From: Planctomycetota bacterium
Lineage (GTDB): Bacteria > Planctomycetota > Planctomycetia > Pirellulales > Pirellulaceae
Assembly: GCA_016872725.1 (NCBI GenBank)
Contig: VGZC01000001.1
Span: 155,571-219,570, forward strand
Direction: 5' to 3'
DNA: 64,000 bases
This document shows, one piece after another, positions 53,522 through 62,227 of the stretch. Made by a program: the position numbers and the translations under genes. Each line of letters starts with the position of its first letter. Within the stretch, counting starts at the first letter, position 1. The notes beneath the pieces were generated by a model, which ran no database searches, had not been told where the DNA came from, and saw nothing but the letters and a program-made list of their open reading frames with translations.

Positions 53522-54019
53522 ATGACCATGTCCACCATGCGGTTTCGTCAACTCGATCGAATCGTGGAACTTTCCGCGGGTCGTTCGATATGCGCGCAAA
53601 AGCGCCTGATGGGAACCGAAGATTACCTGCGGGACCATTTTCCGAAATTCCCGGTCATGCCGGGCGTGCTCATGCTGGAGGCCCTCTTTCAGGCTTCGAT
53701 GTGGCTCGTCCTCGCCACCGACGAATTCACGAAACCGGCCGTGATGCTCAAGGAAGCCCGCAACGTCAAGTTCGCCGACTTTGTCGAACCCGGAGAAGTA
53801 TTGATGGTGACGGCTCACCTTCAGCGTCGGGACGGCGATCTCGCGACGCTGAAAGTTCAAGGCGCGGTCGGAGATTCGACGGCTGTCTCCGGACGCATGG
53901 TGATCGAGTCGTATCAGGTCGCGGACCGATATCCGGACCGGATCGACGTCGATGGTTTCTTGCGCCGGGAAATGCGGCGATTGTTGAACGGCCTTCAAAT
54001 GGCGCCCGCGCCCTGCTGA
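53522..54019 (+). CDS. FabZ-like 3-hydroxyacyl-ACP dehydratase (hotdog)
   Basis: The 165-residue protein has the FabZ active-site segment LRDHFPKFPVMPGVLMLEAL, with His39 and Glu53 at the correct spacing (14 residues, as in FabZ). It is followed by ARNVKFADFVEPGEVLMV, the usual later strand. It should remove water from 3-hydroxyacyl-ACP. In-frame ATGs at 53522, 53528 and 53537 leave the start uncertain by a few residues. It is the first gene of a four-gene set ending in a ketosynthase. The leader holds several CATGGG repeats. Confidence 0.85.
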   Translation: MTMSTMRFRQLDRIVELSAGRSICAQKRLMGTEDYLRDHFPKFPVMPGVLMLEALFQASMWLVLATDEFTKPAVMLKEARNVKFADFVEPGEVLMVTAHLQRRDGDLATLKVQGAVGDSTAVSGRMVIESYQVADRYPDRIDVDGFLRREMRRLLNGLQMAPAPC

Positions 54020-54104
54020 TCGAACCCGTCCGCGCCGATCCGAGCCGCTCACGATCGAGCCGCACCATATCGAATGGGAACTGAAATTGGGAGGTACCAA
54101 CGCA

Positions 54105-54503
54105 ATGCCGCCGACATCGGATGAGATCTTCGCGAAAGTCCGCGATGTGCTTGTGGACGCCCTGGCGGTCGACGACGATCAGGTAGCGCCCGAAGCGACG
54201 ATCGTCGGCGACCTGGGCGCCGAATCGATCGACTTCCTCGACATGACGTACAAACTCGAAAAACTCTTCGGTGTCGAAATCCAACGTTCGGAGCTGTTCC
54301 CGGACGACATCCTGACGAACGCCGTGTTCGTCAAGGACGGCGTGCTCACCGCGGACGGCATCGCCGAATTGAGGAAGCGGATGCCGTTCGCGGACCTCTC
54401 GCGTTTTGAAAGCGAACCCCAGATCCACAACCTCGGGAACCTGCTGACCGTCTCCAATCTTTGCCGATTGATCGAGAACAAATTGGCGGCCGCGCGGCCG
54501 TAA
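54105..54503 (+). CDS. Acyl carrier protein with C-terminal extension
   Basis: GGGAGG lies ten bases before the ATG at 54105. The phosphopantetheine site is Ser41 in DLGAESIDFLDMTYKLEKLF. A normal ACP has about 78 residues; this one has 132, with an insert and a tail (ELFPDDILTNAVFVKDGVLT, then PQIHNLGNLLTVSNLCRLIE). Such long ACPs often belong to special pathways rather than to bulk fatty-acid synthesis. It lies between the two FabZ-like genes and would carry their substrate. Confidence 0.88.
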   Translation: MPPTSDEIFAKVRDVLVDALAVDDDQVAPEATIVGDLGAESIDFLDMTYKLEKLFGVEIQRSELFPDDILTNAVFVKDGVLTADGIAELRKRMPFADLSRFESEPQIHNLGNLLTVSNLCRLIENKLAAARP

Positions 54504-54650
54504 TCCGCTGGACACGGGTGGTTGTCCGAGCGCGCGGTTCGGTTGTCCGGCGCCGGCCGCGTGTCGGATTGCGATCGGCGCGCGGCGCGGGTCGAAACGC
54601 GCCGATGCGCGAGACGGTTCTTTGTGGCGAAGCGGGACGAGGCGGTTCCC

Positions 54651-55160
54651 ATGCGTTGGTATTGGCTGGATCGGTTCCTGGAATTCACGAGCGGGCGGCG
54701 GGCCGTCGCCATCAAGAACGTGACGCTCGGCGAGGAATCGCTCGACGATTACTACCCCGGGTTTCCGGTCCTGCCGCCGTCGTTGATCGTCGAGGGCCTT
54801 GCGCAGGCCGGCGGATTGCTCGTCGGCGAATTGAGCCAGTTTCGGGAACGCGTGGTGCTCGCGAAGATCAACCGAGTCGTCTTTTTTCGTCCGGTGTTTC
54901 CCGGCGACCGGCTCACCTATTCCGCCGATATGCTCGATTGCAACCCGCAAGGCGCGATCGTGCAGGGCCAGGCCGCCGTCGATGGCGATCCGGTCGCCGA
55001 CATGGAGCTGGTCTTCGCCCACCTGGATGACCGGTTTCCTCGCGAGCTGTTCGGGCCCGACGAACTCCGCGAGTTTGTCGACAAGTTTCGACTGTACGAC
55101 GTCGCTCGGGACGAAGAGGGAAACCGGATCCCATTCCCCGCCTATCTGCGGCGCGCGTAG
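54651..55160 (+). CDS. FabZ-like hotdog protein lacking the catalytic His
   Basis: GAGG lies eight bases before the ATG. The 169-residue protein aligns with FabZ over the active-site helix, but where FabZ has GHFPxxPxxPGVLxxEA this one reads DDYYPGFPVLPPSLIVEGLA: the His position is Tyr34 and the PGV turn is PPS, while Glu48 stays. This suggests either a non-catalytic partner of the first FabZ-like protein or an altered reaction. It follows the ACP gene by 147 bases. Confidence 0.8.
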   Translation: MRWYWLDRFLEFTSGRRAVAIKNVTLGEESLDDYYPGFPVLPPSLIVEGLAQAGGLLVGELSQFRERVVLAKINRVVFFRPVFPGDRLTYSADMLDCNPQGAIVQGQAAVDGDPVADMELVFAHLDDRFPRELFGPDELREFVDKFRLYDVARDEEGNRIPFPAYLRRA

Positions 55161-55215
55161 AATGGCGTCGTACGGCGGGACGGCCTGGTCGCGCGATCAA
55201 ACGGGGTGACGGCAC

Positions 55216-56499
55216 ATGCGACGTCGGGTGGTGATTACGGGATATGGCGTGGTGAACCCGATGGGACACGACGTCGAATCGGTTTGGAACGGATTGCGGG
55301 AAGGCCGTTCGGGCGTGGCTCCCACCACCGTCTTTGACGCGTCGGGATTCCCGACGCGGTTCAGCGCCGAGGTCAAGGCGTGGGATGTGGACAAGGTCGG
55401 CCTCGAACCGCGCGAGTGGAACGAGCGGGGGCGGCACACGCGGTTCGCCATCGGGGCCGCCCGCCAGGCCGTTCACGCCTCCGGAATTCTCGACGCGAAT
55501 CTCGACCCGACGCGCCTCGGCGTTTATCTCGGATCGGGCGAGGGCAGTCAGGAATTCGTCTCCTTCGCCGCGATGATGGTCGCCGGACTCGATGGCGAGA
55601 CGTTCGACCTCGAACGGTTCATGCGGAAAGGATTCGAGATCCTGCGACCCACGGTCGAGCTCGAACAAGAACCGAACATGCCCGCCGGTTACGTCGCCGC
55701 CATGTTCAACGCGCAGGGACCCAACAGCAACTGCCTGACCGCGTGCGCGGCGAGCAGCCAGGCGGTGGGAGAGGCGGTCGAGATCATTCGAAGGGGCGAT
55801 GCCGACGCGATGATCTCCGGCGGCGCGCACTGCATGATCCACCCGCTCGGAGTCACCGGTTTCAATCTGTTGACCGCCCTATCGACCCGCAATGACGAAC
55901 CGACCAAAGCGTCGCGTCCGTTCGATCGGCGGCGCGACGGCTTTGTGCTCGGCGAAGGCGCGGCAATGGTCGTCCTCGAGGAACTCGAACACGCGAGGCG
56001 GCGCGGCGCTCCGATCCACGGCGAACTCCTTGGATACGGTTCGACGGCCGATGCCTACCGCGTCACCGACATCCACCCGCAAGGTCGCGGCGCCATCGCC
56101 TGCATGCGGATGGCGATCAACGACGCGCGCCGTTCGCCCTCCGACGTTCATTACGTGAACGCGCATGGCACGAGTACGCAGGTCAACGACCGCGTCGAAA
56201 CGGTCGCCGCGAAAGCCGTATTCGGCGAGCACGCGAAACGGGTGCCCATGTCGAGCACCAAGAGCATGATGGGGCACTTGATCGCGGCGGCGGGCGTCAC
56301 CGAGTTGATCGTCTGCCTGATGGCGATCCGGGACAACGTGCTCCCGCCGACCATCAACTACGAATTCCCCGATCCCGACTGTGATTTGGACTACGTGCCG
56401 AACGTCGCGCGCGAGGCGCGCTGCGATCTGGCCCTGAACAACAGCTTCGGCTTCGGCGGCCAAAACGTGACGCTCGCCGTCGGACGGTTCACCGGGTGA
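55216..56499 (+). CDS. Beta-ketoacyl-ACP synthase II-type (FabF-like)
   Basis: The catalytic triad is intact: Cys177 in NCLTACAASSQ, His317 in NAHGTST and His354 in MMGHLIAAAG. The C-terminal NNSFGFGGQNVTLAV is also typical. At 427 residues it is a normal type II ketosynthase of the FabF family, not a polyketide chain-length factor. It should extend the acyl chain on the ACP of this operon. No ketoreductase, enoyl reductase or acyltransferase gene is nearby, so the operon depends on enzymes elsewhere or uses a partial cycle. Confidence 0.93.
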   Translation: MRRRVVITGYGVVNPMGHDVESVWNGLREGRSGVAPTTVFDASGFPTRFSAEVKAWDVDKVGLEPREWNERGRHTRFAIGAARQAVHASGILDANLDPTRLGVYLGSGEGSQEFVSFAAMMVAGLDGETFDLERFMRKGFEILRPTVELEQEPNMPAGYVAAMFNAQGPNSNCLTACAASSQAVGEAVEIIRRGDADAMISGGAHCMIHPLGVTGFNLLTALSTRNDEPTKASRPFDRRRDGFVLGEGAAMVVLEELEHARRRGAPIHGELLGYGSTADAYRVTDIHPQGRGAIACMRMAINDARRSPSDVHYVNAHGTSTQVNDRVETVAAKAVFGEHAKRVPMSSTKSMMGHLIAAAGVTELIVCLMAIRDNVLPPTINYEFPDPDCDLDYVPNVAREARCDLALNNSFGFGGQNVTLAVGRFTG

Positions 56500-56509
56500 C
56501 GCCAAACAA

Positions 56510-56785
56510 TCAGAGACCGATCGACGGTGGGTCGTTTTGGAGAAAATCGCGGGGTCCACGCACCGTGTAATAGGGATACGCCGTCGCGGCGGACGGAGGA
56601 CCGGGCGGGCAAATCTCGCGCTGATAGCCGACCGGAAGTCCCTCCGGAATCGACGGACGGCTCGCCATGCCACCACACCGGCCGCAATACGGGCTGCCGC
56701 AGTTTCCGGCCAGATTGTGGTGGCGGCATCCGGCCGCGACGAACGAAACGGCCGCGACGGCCAATACCAACAGCGTGCGCTTCAT
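56510..56785 (-). CDS. Small lipoprotein
   Basis: AGGAAG lies nine bases before the ATG. The signal peptide ends in a lipobox, VAAGC with Cys20 as the lipid attachment site. The mature 72 residues contain a Cys/Gly cluster (NCGSPYCGRCGG) and a Pro/Tyr-rich tail; no family is recognised. It converges on the ketosynthase gene with a ten-base gap. Confidence 0.8.
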   Translation of the reverse strand: MKRTLLVLAVAAVSFVAAGCRHHNLAGNCGSPYCGRCGGMASRPSIPEGLPVGYQREICPPGPPSAATAYPYYTVRGPRDFLQNDPPSIGL

Positions 56786-57015
56786 GGTCGATTGCTTCCT
56801 GGGTCGTGGGACGGCGTCGGGAATCGAACGGCGCGGCGGGCCCGCAACGTCCGACGGACCCTCCCGTCCGTCGTGCGCGCCCGGAACGCCATCGCTTCTG
56901 TAGTCATCATCGGACGCATTCCAGGAAATATTCAGCCATTCGGAATATCCGGACCGCGTGAATCGGGGGCTCGGTTTCCGGTCATCACTCGATGATCACT
57001 CGGTCGGATCGCTCG

Positions 57016-57930
57016 ATGGGAATCATGGCCGCGACACCTCAAACCGCTTCCGCGACGATCGACGATTGCCGGCGCGCCGCTCGAATCCTGCGGGAGACTC
57101 CCGGTCGATTGGGATCGGTCGTGCATCTCGACTCGGAACGCGCCGATGACGTCGTGATTTCCGCCGACCTGCACGGCCATCGCATCAACTTCACCCGCAT
57201 CCTGCGGACGGCCGAACTCCGACTCCGTCCGCGCCGCCATCTGATCCTCCAGGAGGTTTGCCATGGGGGGCCCGAATATCCGGGCGACGGGGGATGCATG
57301 TCGCACCTGCTGCTGGAGGACGTTGCGAGGCGCGTCATCGAGTTCCCGGGCCGAGTCCACTTCATTCTGGGGAATCACGAATTCGCCGAGTTGACCGATT
57401 TTCCGATCCGCAAGGGGCATCAGATGCTGAACCTGATGTTCCGACGCGGTACGGAGACGTTCTATGGCCCCGCTGCCTCGTCGGTCCGCTCGGCCTACCT
57501 CGATTTTCTCCGCGCGTGCCCGCTCGCCGTGCGTCTCGCCAACGGAGTCCTCATCAGCCACAGCTTGCCCGAACCGCTCAGCGCGCCGATCGATCGCAAA
57601 CGCCTGGAGCAACCGCTCGAAGAACTCGATCTGACTCCGGCCGGACCCGTGTTCAGCATGCTCTGGGGACGCGACTATCGTCCTGGAACGGCGGAGGCCT
57701 TCGCTCGAGCGGTCGACGCGCGCGTCTTGATCCACGGGCACGAACCGTGCGACGCCGGATTCCTGGTTCCCAACGCGATGCAGATCATCTTGGATTCCAG
57801 CCATCATGCGGCCTGCTGCCTTACCGTGCGCGTCGATGAAGTGGCCAACCACCGCGCCATGGTCGAACGTATCCAACACCTGGATGCGCCGGAACCATCG
57901 AACGGGTCGGGACGCCCTCGCGGCGGATGA
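57016..57930 (+). CDS. Calcineurin-like (metallo)phosphoesterase
   Basis: The metal-site motifs are present but divergent: SADLHGH in place of GDxHG, VCHGG where GDxxDRG is expected, GNHEF (standard GNHE), LISHSLPE, and HGHEP. The order and spacing are those of Ser/Thr-phosphatase-like members. The changes at the second motif mean activity should be treated as unproven. The start is ambiguous (ATGs at 56992, 57016 and 57025); GGAT before 57016 is the best of poor options. About 305 residues. Confidence 0.75.
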   Translation: MGIMAATPQTASATIDDCRRAARILRETPGRLGSVVHLDSERADDVVISADLHGHRINFTRILRTAELRLRPRRHLILQEVCHGGPEYPGDGGCMSHLLLEDVARRVIEFPGRVHFILGNHEFAELTDFPIRKGHQMLNLMFRRGTETFYGPAASSVRSAYLDFLRACPLAVRLANGVLISHSLPEPLSAPIDRKRLEQPLEELDLTPAGPVFSMLWGRDYRPGTAEAFARAVDARVLIHGHEPCDAGFLVPNAMQIILDSSHHAACCLTVRVDEVANHRAMVERIQHLDAPEPSNGSGRPRGG

Positions 57931-58360
57931 CCCCGTTCTTTCCAAGACGTGCAAAGGCTCCCCGGCGATTGGAACGGAAGTTGCTACCTTCCCCGTCGAC
58001 TGCGAGGGCTCCCGCGAATGACCGATCCTGGCGATAGGCGAGCGTGACCGGCTCGCCCGTCGAGAGGATCGGTTTCTTGTTGCGACGGTGACCGCCTCGG
58101 ATTCCGAGCCTCCCCTTGCGGATGGCGTCCCATCCCGGACTGCGGTGGTCAGGCCTCTTGCGACGGTCGCCCTGGGTCGTCCGTATCGCGCATCAAGTCA
58201 CGTCAGGTGGAGCGGAACGATACACGGTTTCCCGGAGGTTCGCGTAATGGGATCTCTTGACGCGATCGGCTAGAATGGAAGGCGTCGAGCTTTCGATCGT
58301 TGGTCGGCACCGACGAGCGGAACCACTTCGGGCGCGAGATGCGCCACAGGAAATGGGGGG
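57931..58360. other. 430-base gap without a supported gene
   Basis: Short open frames are present but none has both a Shine-Dalgarno and plausible composition. A TTGACG-like element at 58257 is only eight bases from TAGAAT at 58271, too close for a sigma70 promoter. The region probably holds the ECF sigma gene's leader; nothing else is clear. Confidence 0.6.
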
Positions 58361-58945
58361 GTGGTCCATCGAGTACATTTTCGCCTCGGATTCGCTGTAA
58401 TGGTAGAAATGAAGCCGGCGGGTTTGCCGAGCACCATGGGCTTTGATCCGTTGAAGCTGATCCAGGACCATCAACTGGGCCTGTGGCGGTATTTGCGGGC
58501 CCTGGGTTGTGCTCGCGAGGTGGCGGACGATTTGGCTCAAGAGACGTTCTTGATCGTATTGCAGCGGCCGTTCCAGGACTACAGCGAGGTTGCGACGCGA
58601 GCGTACCTGCGCAAGGTCGCGTATAATCTGCTCGTGACGCAGCAGCGTCGTGCCGGCCGGGTCGTGGCGGTGGAGAACATCGAGCAATACGAGCGGGATT
58701 GGAATCGATGGGCGGGGGACGGGGACGGTGAGGATGCGTTGCGGGCGCTGCGGGGCTGCCTCAAGGTGCTCGGCCCCCGCGCGTTGCATGCGTTGAAGAT
58801 GCGGTTTGAGGAGCGTCGTTCGCGGCAGGAGATCGCCGACGCGTTGCAGATGACCGAACATGGAGCCAAGAACCTGATGCAGCGCGCGAAGAAGAAGCTC
58901 CGCGATTGCGTCGAGGGGAAAATCAGTGAATCCGCGGATGCCTGA
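58361..58945 (+). CDS. ECF-type RNA polymerase sigma factor
   Basis: Region 2 is visible in LWRYLRALGCAREVADDLAQ followed by ETFLIVLQ, and region 4 in RQEIADALQMTEHGAKNLMQ. There is no sigma 1.1 or region 3 domain, so it is an ECF sigma. The start is either GTG 58361, which has AGGA eight bases upstream, or ATG at 58400 or 58409; conserved sequence only begins around residue 26. The next gene's GTG overlaps this stop by 20 bases, so the two are translationally coupled. Confidence 0.9.
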   Translation: MVHRVHFRLGFAVMVEMKPAGLPSTMGFDPLKLIQDHQLGLWRYLRALGCAREVADDLAQETFLIVLQRPFQDYSEVATRAYLRKVAYNLLVTQQRRAGRVVAVENIEQYERDWNRWAGDGDGEDALRALRGCLKVLGPRALHALKMRFEERRSRQEIADALQMTEHGAKNLMQRAKKKLRDCVEGKISESADA

Positions 58946-61211
58946 CGACGATCGAGATCCCGTGCTCGACGCGTGTCTCGAGGAAGTGCTGGGCGTGGTC
59001 CAGCCTCCCGATCTCGCGCCCGGCATCCTGCGCGCGCTCGCGCGGCATCCGATCGAGATCGAGCCGGGCGCGGCCGAATCAGGCGGGTTATGGATTCGTA
59101 GCCTGGGCGACGCGGTGGATGCGGCGTGCCCCGACTTGTCGGGCGACGGAGACGTCGCATGGCCCGCGCCGGCCATCCCGATTGCCAACGGCCGATCGCA
59201 CGCGGGAGGTCCGGCGCGATCCACCGAATCCGACCGTATGTCGGCGGCGGGGCGCGGGATTCCGTCGCCCACCACGGAACGCCGCACGCGGTCCTGGGTC
59301 GGATATGCCGCCGCGCTGACGGTCTTTGTCGTGGCGAGCGTCGGGATCGTGGCATGGCATGGCCGGTCGTGGGACGCGTCTCCGGATCGAGTCGCGGCGG
59401 GGGGCGGTGATTCGACGGAGGCGAGCGGCGGGGACGGCGCGCGGGCCGGTTCCAGTGGGGCGCGCCCCTTGCGCCGGAGGATGCCCGACGGGGTCCGTCC
59501 GGCGCGCGCCGCCGATCCGAATCTTGCGGCAACGCCGCCGGCCGACGCCGATTCCGGAAACCCACCGCTCGATACGCCGTTCGGAAAGACGACCGAACCG
59601 AGTCTCCCAGCCTCGGCGACCGCATCGAGTCGGCCGCTCGACGCGCCGCCGCTCGACGCGCCGAGTGGTTCCGAAGTGCTTCCCGCCGAGGCCGTGATTG
59701 CGGGAATCGACGCGGGTCTGCGCGAGTCGTGGTCGAGGCACGCCCTGGTTCCGTCGGAACGGGCATCGGACGACGCGTGGTGTCGCCGCGCGTTCGTTGG
59801 CCTGCTGGGACGTACTCCCAAGGATGCGGAATGGGCGGCGTTCCGCGCCGCGCCGCCCGAAACGCGCCGCGCAGCGCTCGTTGAACGGCTCGTTCGGGGC
59901 GCCGAGTATGCCGACGAGTTTGCTCGCCATTGGGCGACGTTTTGGGCTGAGTCATGGATTGGGCGTCCATCGGGTGCTCGATCGAGCGAGTTGGCGAGTC
60001 GCGATGGATTCGAGGCGTATTTGCGCGAGGCGTTTGCGGCGGACCGCCCATTTGACGCGATCGTGCGGGAGGTGATCGCGGCGAACGGAACGTCGTCGCC
60101 GGGTTCACCGTCGTTCAACGGCGCGGTGAATTTCCTTCTCGCGCATCACAACGCGGACGGAACGGAGGCCACGAGCGCGATGACGCGTCTCTTGCTTGGA
60201 CGCCGCTTCCAGTGCATTCAATGCCATGATGCGAAATCGGATGGTTCCTCGGATGGACGGACGCTGCTGACCCAGCGCGCTTTCTGGGAACTGAACGCGT
60301 TTTTCGGGCAGATCGGCATCGATCGGGACCCCGTGTCGAAAGTTGTGCGTCTCGAGGACCGCGATATGGCGTCGGACGCGACCTTCTTCGAGCAATCCGA
60401 TGGTGTGAAACGGGTCGCCTATCCGGTGCTGCCTGGCGGAACACCCATCGCGCGTTCGGGACGCGTGGCGGACGGACGCCGCCGTGAAACGCTCGCCCAA
60501 TGGGTCGCGCGTTCCGACGACCTGCCGCGAACCGTCGTGAATCGCGTTTGGGCGCATCTTTTCGGATACGGGTTGACGCAGCCGATCGATGATTGGGGAC
60601 CTCATAATCCGGCGACGCATCCCGAACTGCTGAACATGGTGTCGAGCCAATTCGCCGCACACGGAAGCCATTTGAAGGACCTCGTCGAGTGGCTCGCGCT
60701 TTGCGACGCGTTCCAGCGGTCGGAGGAGCCCTCGGAAGGCAATCTGGCCGACGCGCCCGAGCGGGGTGAACTGCCGTGGTTCAGCCGATATTATCCCAAG
60801 CCCGCGCGGCCCGCGACGGCCCTCGATTCGCTTCGATGGGTGGCCGAGGCGCGCCGTCGGGGCGGCAACCAGGTCGATCGTTCGACGTTCCTCGCTCAAT
60901 TCGCCGTCCAAATGGGGCGCCCTCACGCGGCGAGGCTCATACCCGCCGACGAACGGCGTCTTCCGCAAAGCGACCGTGTCGAACACCACGCGATGCTTCG
61001 GAGATTGCTTGACGCCGCGCTCGATCCGGCCGAGAAGATCCGCCACTTGCATCTCGCCGCGCTCGGCCGGCGACCCAGCAAGGCCGAGCTCGACCAATGC
61101 CTCGCCATGCTCGGCGACGCACGCCAACCCGACATCGTCCTGAACGACATCTGGTGGGCCCTGCTCAATAGCCAGGAAACGGGCGTCTTGGCCTATTGGA
61201 GCGGCGAGTAA
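58926..61211 (+). CDS. Membrane protein with DUF1549/DUF1553 domains, coupled to an ECF sigma factor
   Basis: The GTG start has GAGGGG seven bases upstream, inside the sigma gene. Residues 1-115 are cytoplasmic and helical, then one membrane helix (VGYAAALTVFVVASVGIVAW), then a low-complexity Ala/Pro/Ser linker to about residue 250. Residues 260-470 match the end of DUF1549 (PSCyt2), with QCIQCHDAKSDG holding a CxxCH heme-like motif, and residues 530-760 are DUF1553 (PSD1), with PRTVVNRVWAHLFGYGL and PTHPELL-like NPATHPELLNMV. The N-terminal half sits where an anti-sigma factor would be, so it may hold the sigma factor at the membrane. The 3' end overlaps the convergent NIPSNAP gene by 19 bases. 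Confidence 0.85.
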   Translation: MNPRMPDDDRDPVLDACLEEVLGVVQPPDLAPGILRALARHPIEIEPGAAESGGLWIRSLGDAVDAACPDLSGDGDVAWPAPAIPIANGRSHAGGPARSTESDRMSAAGRGIPSPTTERRTRSWVGYAAALTVFVVASVGIVAWHGRSWDASPDRVAAGGGDSTEASGGDGARAGSSGARPLRRRMPDGVRPARAADPNLAATPPADADSGNPPLDTPFGKTTEPSLPASATASSRPLDAPPLDAPSGSEVLPAEAVIAGIDAGLRESWSRHALVPSERASDDAWCRRAFVGLLGRTPKDAEWAAFRAAPPETRRAALVERLVRGAEYADEFARHWATFWAESWIGRPSGARSSELASRDGFEAYLREAFAADRPFDAIVREVIAANGTSSPGSPSFNGAVNFLLAHHNADGTEATSAMTRLLLGRRFQCIQCHDAKSDGSSDGRTLLTQRAFWELNAFFGQIGIDRDPVSKVVRLEDRDMASDATFFEQSDGVKRVAYPVLPGGTPIARSGRVADGRRRETLAQWVARSDDLPRTVVNRVWAHLFGYGLTQPIDDWGPHNPATHPELLNMVSSQFAAHGSHLKDLVEWLALCDAFQRSEEPSEGNLADAPERGELPWFSRYYPKPARPATALDSLRWVAEARRRGGNQVDRSTFLAQFAVQMGRPHAARLIPADERRLPQSDRVEHHAMLRRLLDAALDPAEKIRHLHLAALGRRPSKAELDQCLAMLGDARQPDIVLNDIWWALLNSQETGVLAYWSGE

Positions 61212-61957
61212 TCGGTCGGCGCGAGGAACTCCGATTTCACGCCGCCTTCGGTCGTGAGCGATCCGCCGGCCTTCTCTTCGGAGGCCTTGCGCGCGGCGAT
61301 CCAATCGGGGTCCTTTCGGAACGCATCAAACGATGCCTTGGCGGCGTCGGCCGACGCATGGGCGAGGACATAGACGAGCGTATTGTCGGCGCCGAGCTGG
61401 CCGGAGATCGGCGACCAGTAGGCGATGTTCGCGATGCCGTGTTTGGCGAACAACTTGACCGTGTGGTCGCGAAAACGAGCGTGCAAGTGGTTCAGGTTTC
61501 CGGGCGTCGCGGTGTAGGTGCGCATTTCAAAGACGCGGTGCCCCTTCGCCTCAACGGCGATTGGCGGCGAATAGTCCGTGGCGGCCATCAAGAGGGACTC
61601 GACTTTCGACACGATCGGCCCATTCGCCTCGGTCTTCTTGCGCACTTCGGCCCAATCAGGATCGGCCATGAACGCCTTCCATGATTTCTCACGCGCTTCG
61701 GCGTTGGGATAGGAGAGCACATAGACGAGCTTATTGGCCGAATTCTCGACAGGCACAAAGTAGCCGACGTTCGTCATTCCGTGCTTTTCAAAGAGCTTGA
61801 TCGTGTGGTCCCGGAACCGCGCGTGCAGGTCATTGAGTCGCCCCTCAGGCGAATAGTACACGCGCAGCTCGTACAAACGGACGTCTCCTTCAGAGGCGAC
61901 GGCCGCCGAGCATGCCAGCATGATCAGAGCGGAACTCAGCAGCGATCGGGTCAACAT
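61193..61957 (-). CDS. Exported protein with two NIPSNAP domains
   Basis: GAGG lies nine bases before the ATG at 61957, which gives a signal peptide (TRSLLSSALIMLACSAAVAS). Two NIPSNAP (ferredoxin-like barrel) domains follow: VRLYELRVYYSPEGRLNDLH (about residues 25-125) and HRVFEMRTYTATPGNLNHLH (about 140-235). Each has a similar RFRDHTxKLFxKHGxxNxxY segment. Function of bacterial NIPSNAP proteins is unknown. The gene converges on the DUF1553 gene. Confidence 0.85.
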   Translation of the reverse strand: MLTRSLLSSALIMLACSAAVASEGDVRLYELRVYYSPEGRLNDLHARFRDHTIKLFEKHGMTNVGYFVPVENSANKLVYVLSYPNAEAREKSWKAFMADPDWAEVRKKTEANGPIVSKVESLLMAATDYSPPIAVEAKGHRVFEMRTYTATPGNLNHLHARFRDHTVKLFAKHGIANIAYWSPISGQLGADNTLVYVLAHASADAAKASFDAFRKDPDWIAARKASEEKAGGSLTTEGGVKSEFLAPTDYSPLQ

Positions 61958-62227
61958 GAGTCGGTTCCTCACCAGATGGAATCGCGCATCGGCACAACGG
62001 AAACGCTATCGACGGGGACTTGAGTCCCCGCGGCTGATCCCCCATTGTCCGCGTGGAGGATCGGTTCGCAAGACGGCTGAGGAAAGAGCTTGGCGGTTCA
62101 CACGAAACGGGTCGGAACGCGTTGGGCGCCAGGCGCCCCGCCCTCGAATCGCCGGTGGATGGCTTGTAACGTGCGAGCCGATCGAAGATAGTCGGCGTTT
62201 CCCGACCCCGCATTCCATGGGAAGCCC

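Noticed and set aside
58257..58276. TTGACG and TAGAAT upstream of the ECF sigma gene as a promoter
   Set aside because: The spacer is eight bases, far too short for sigma70 recognition.
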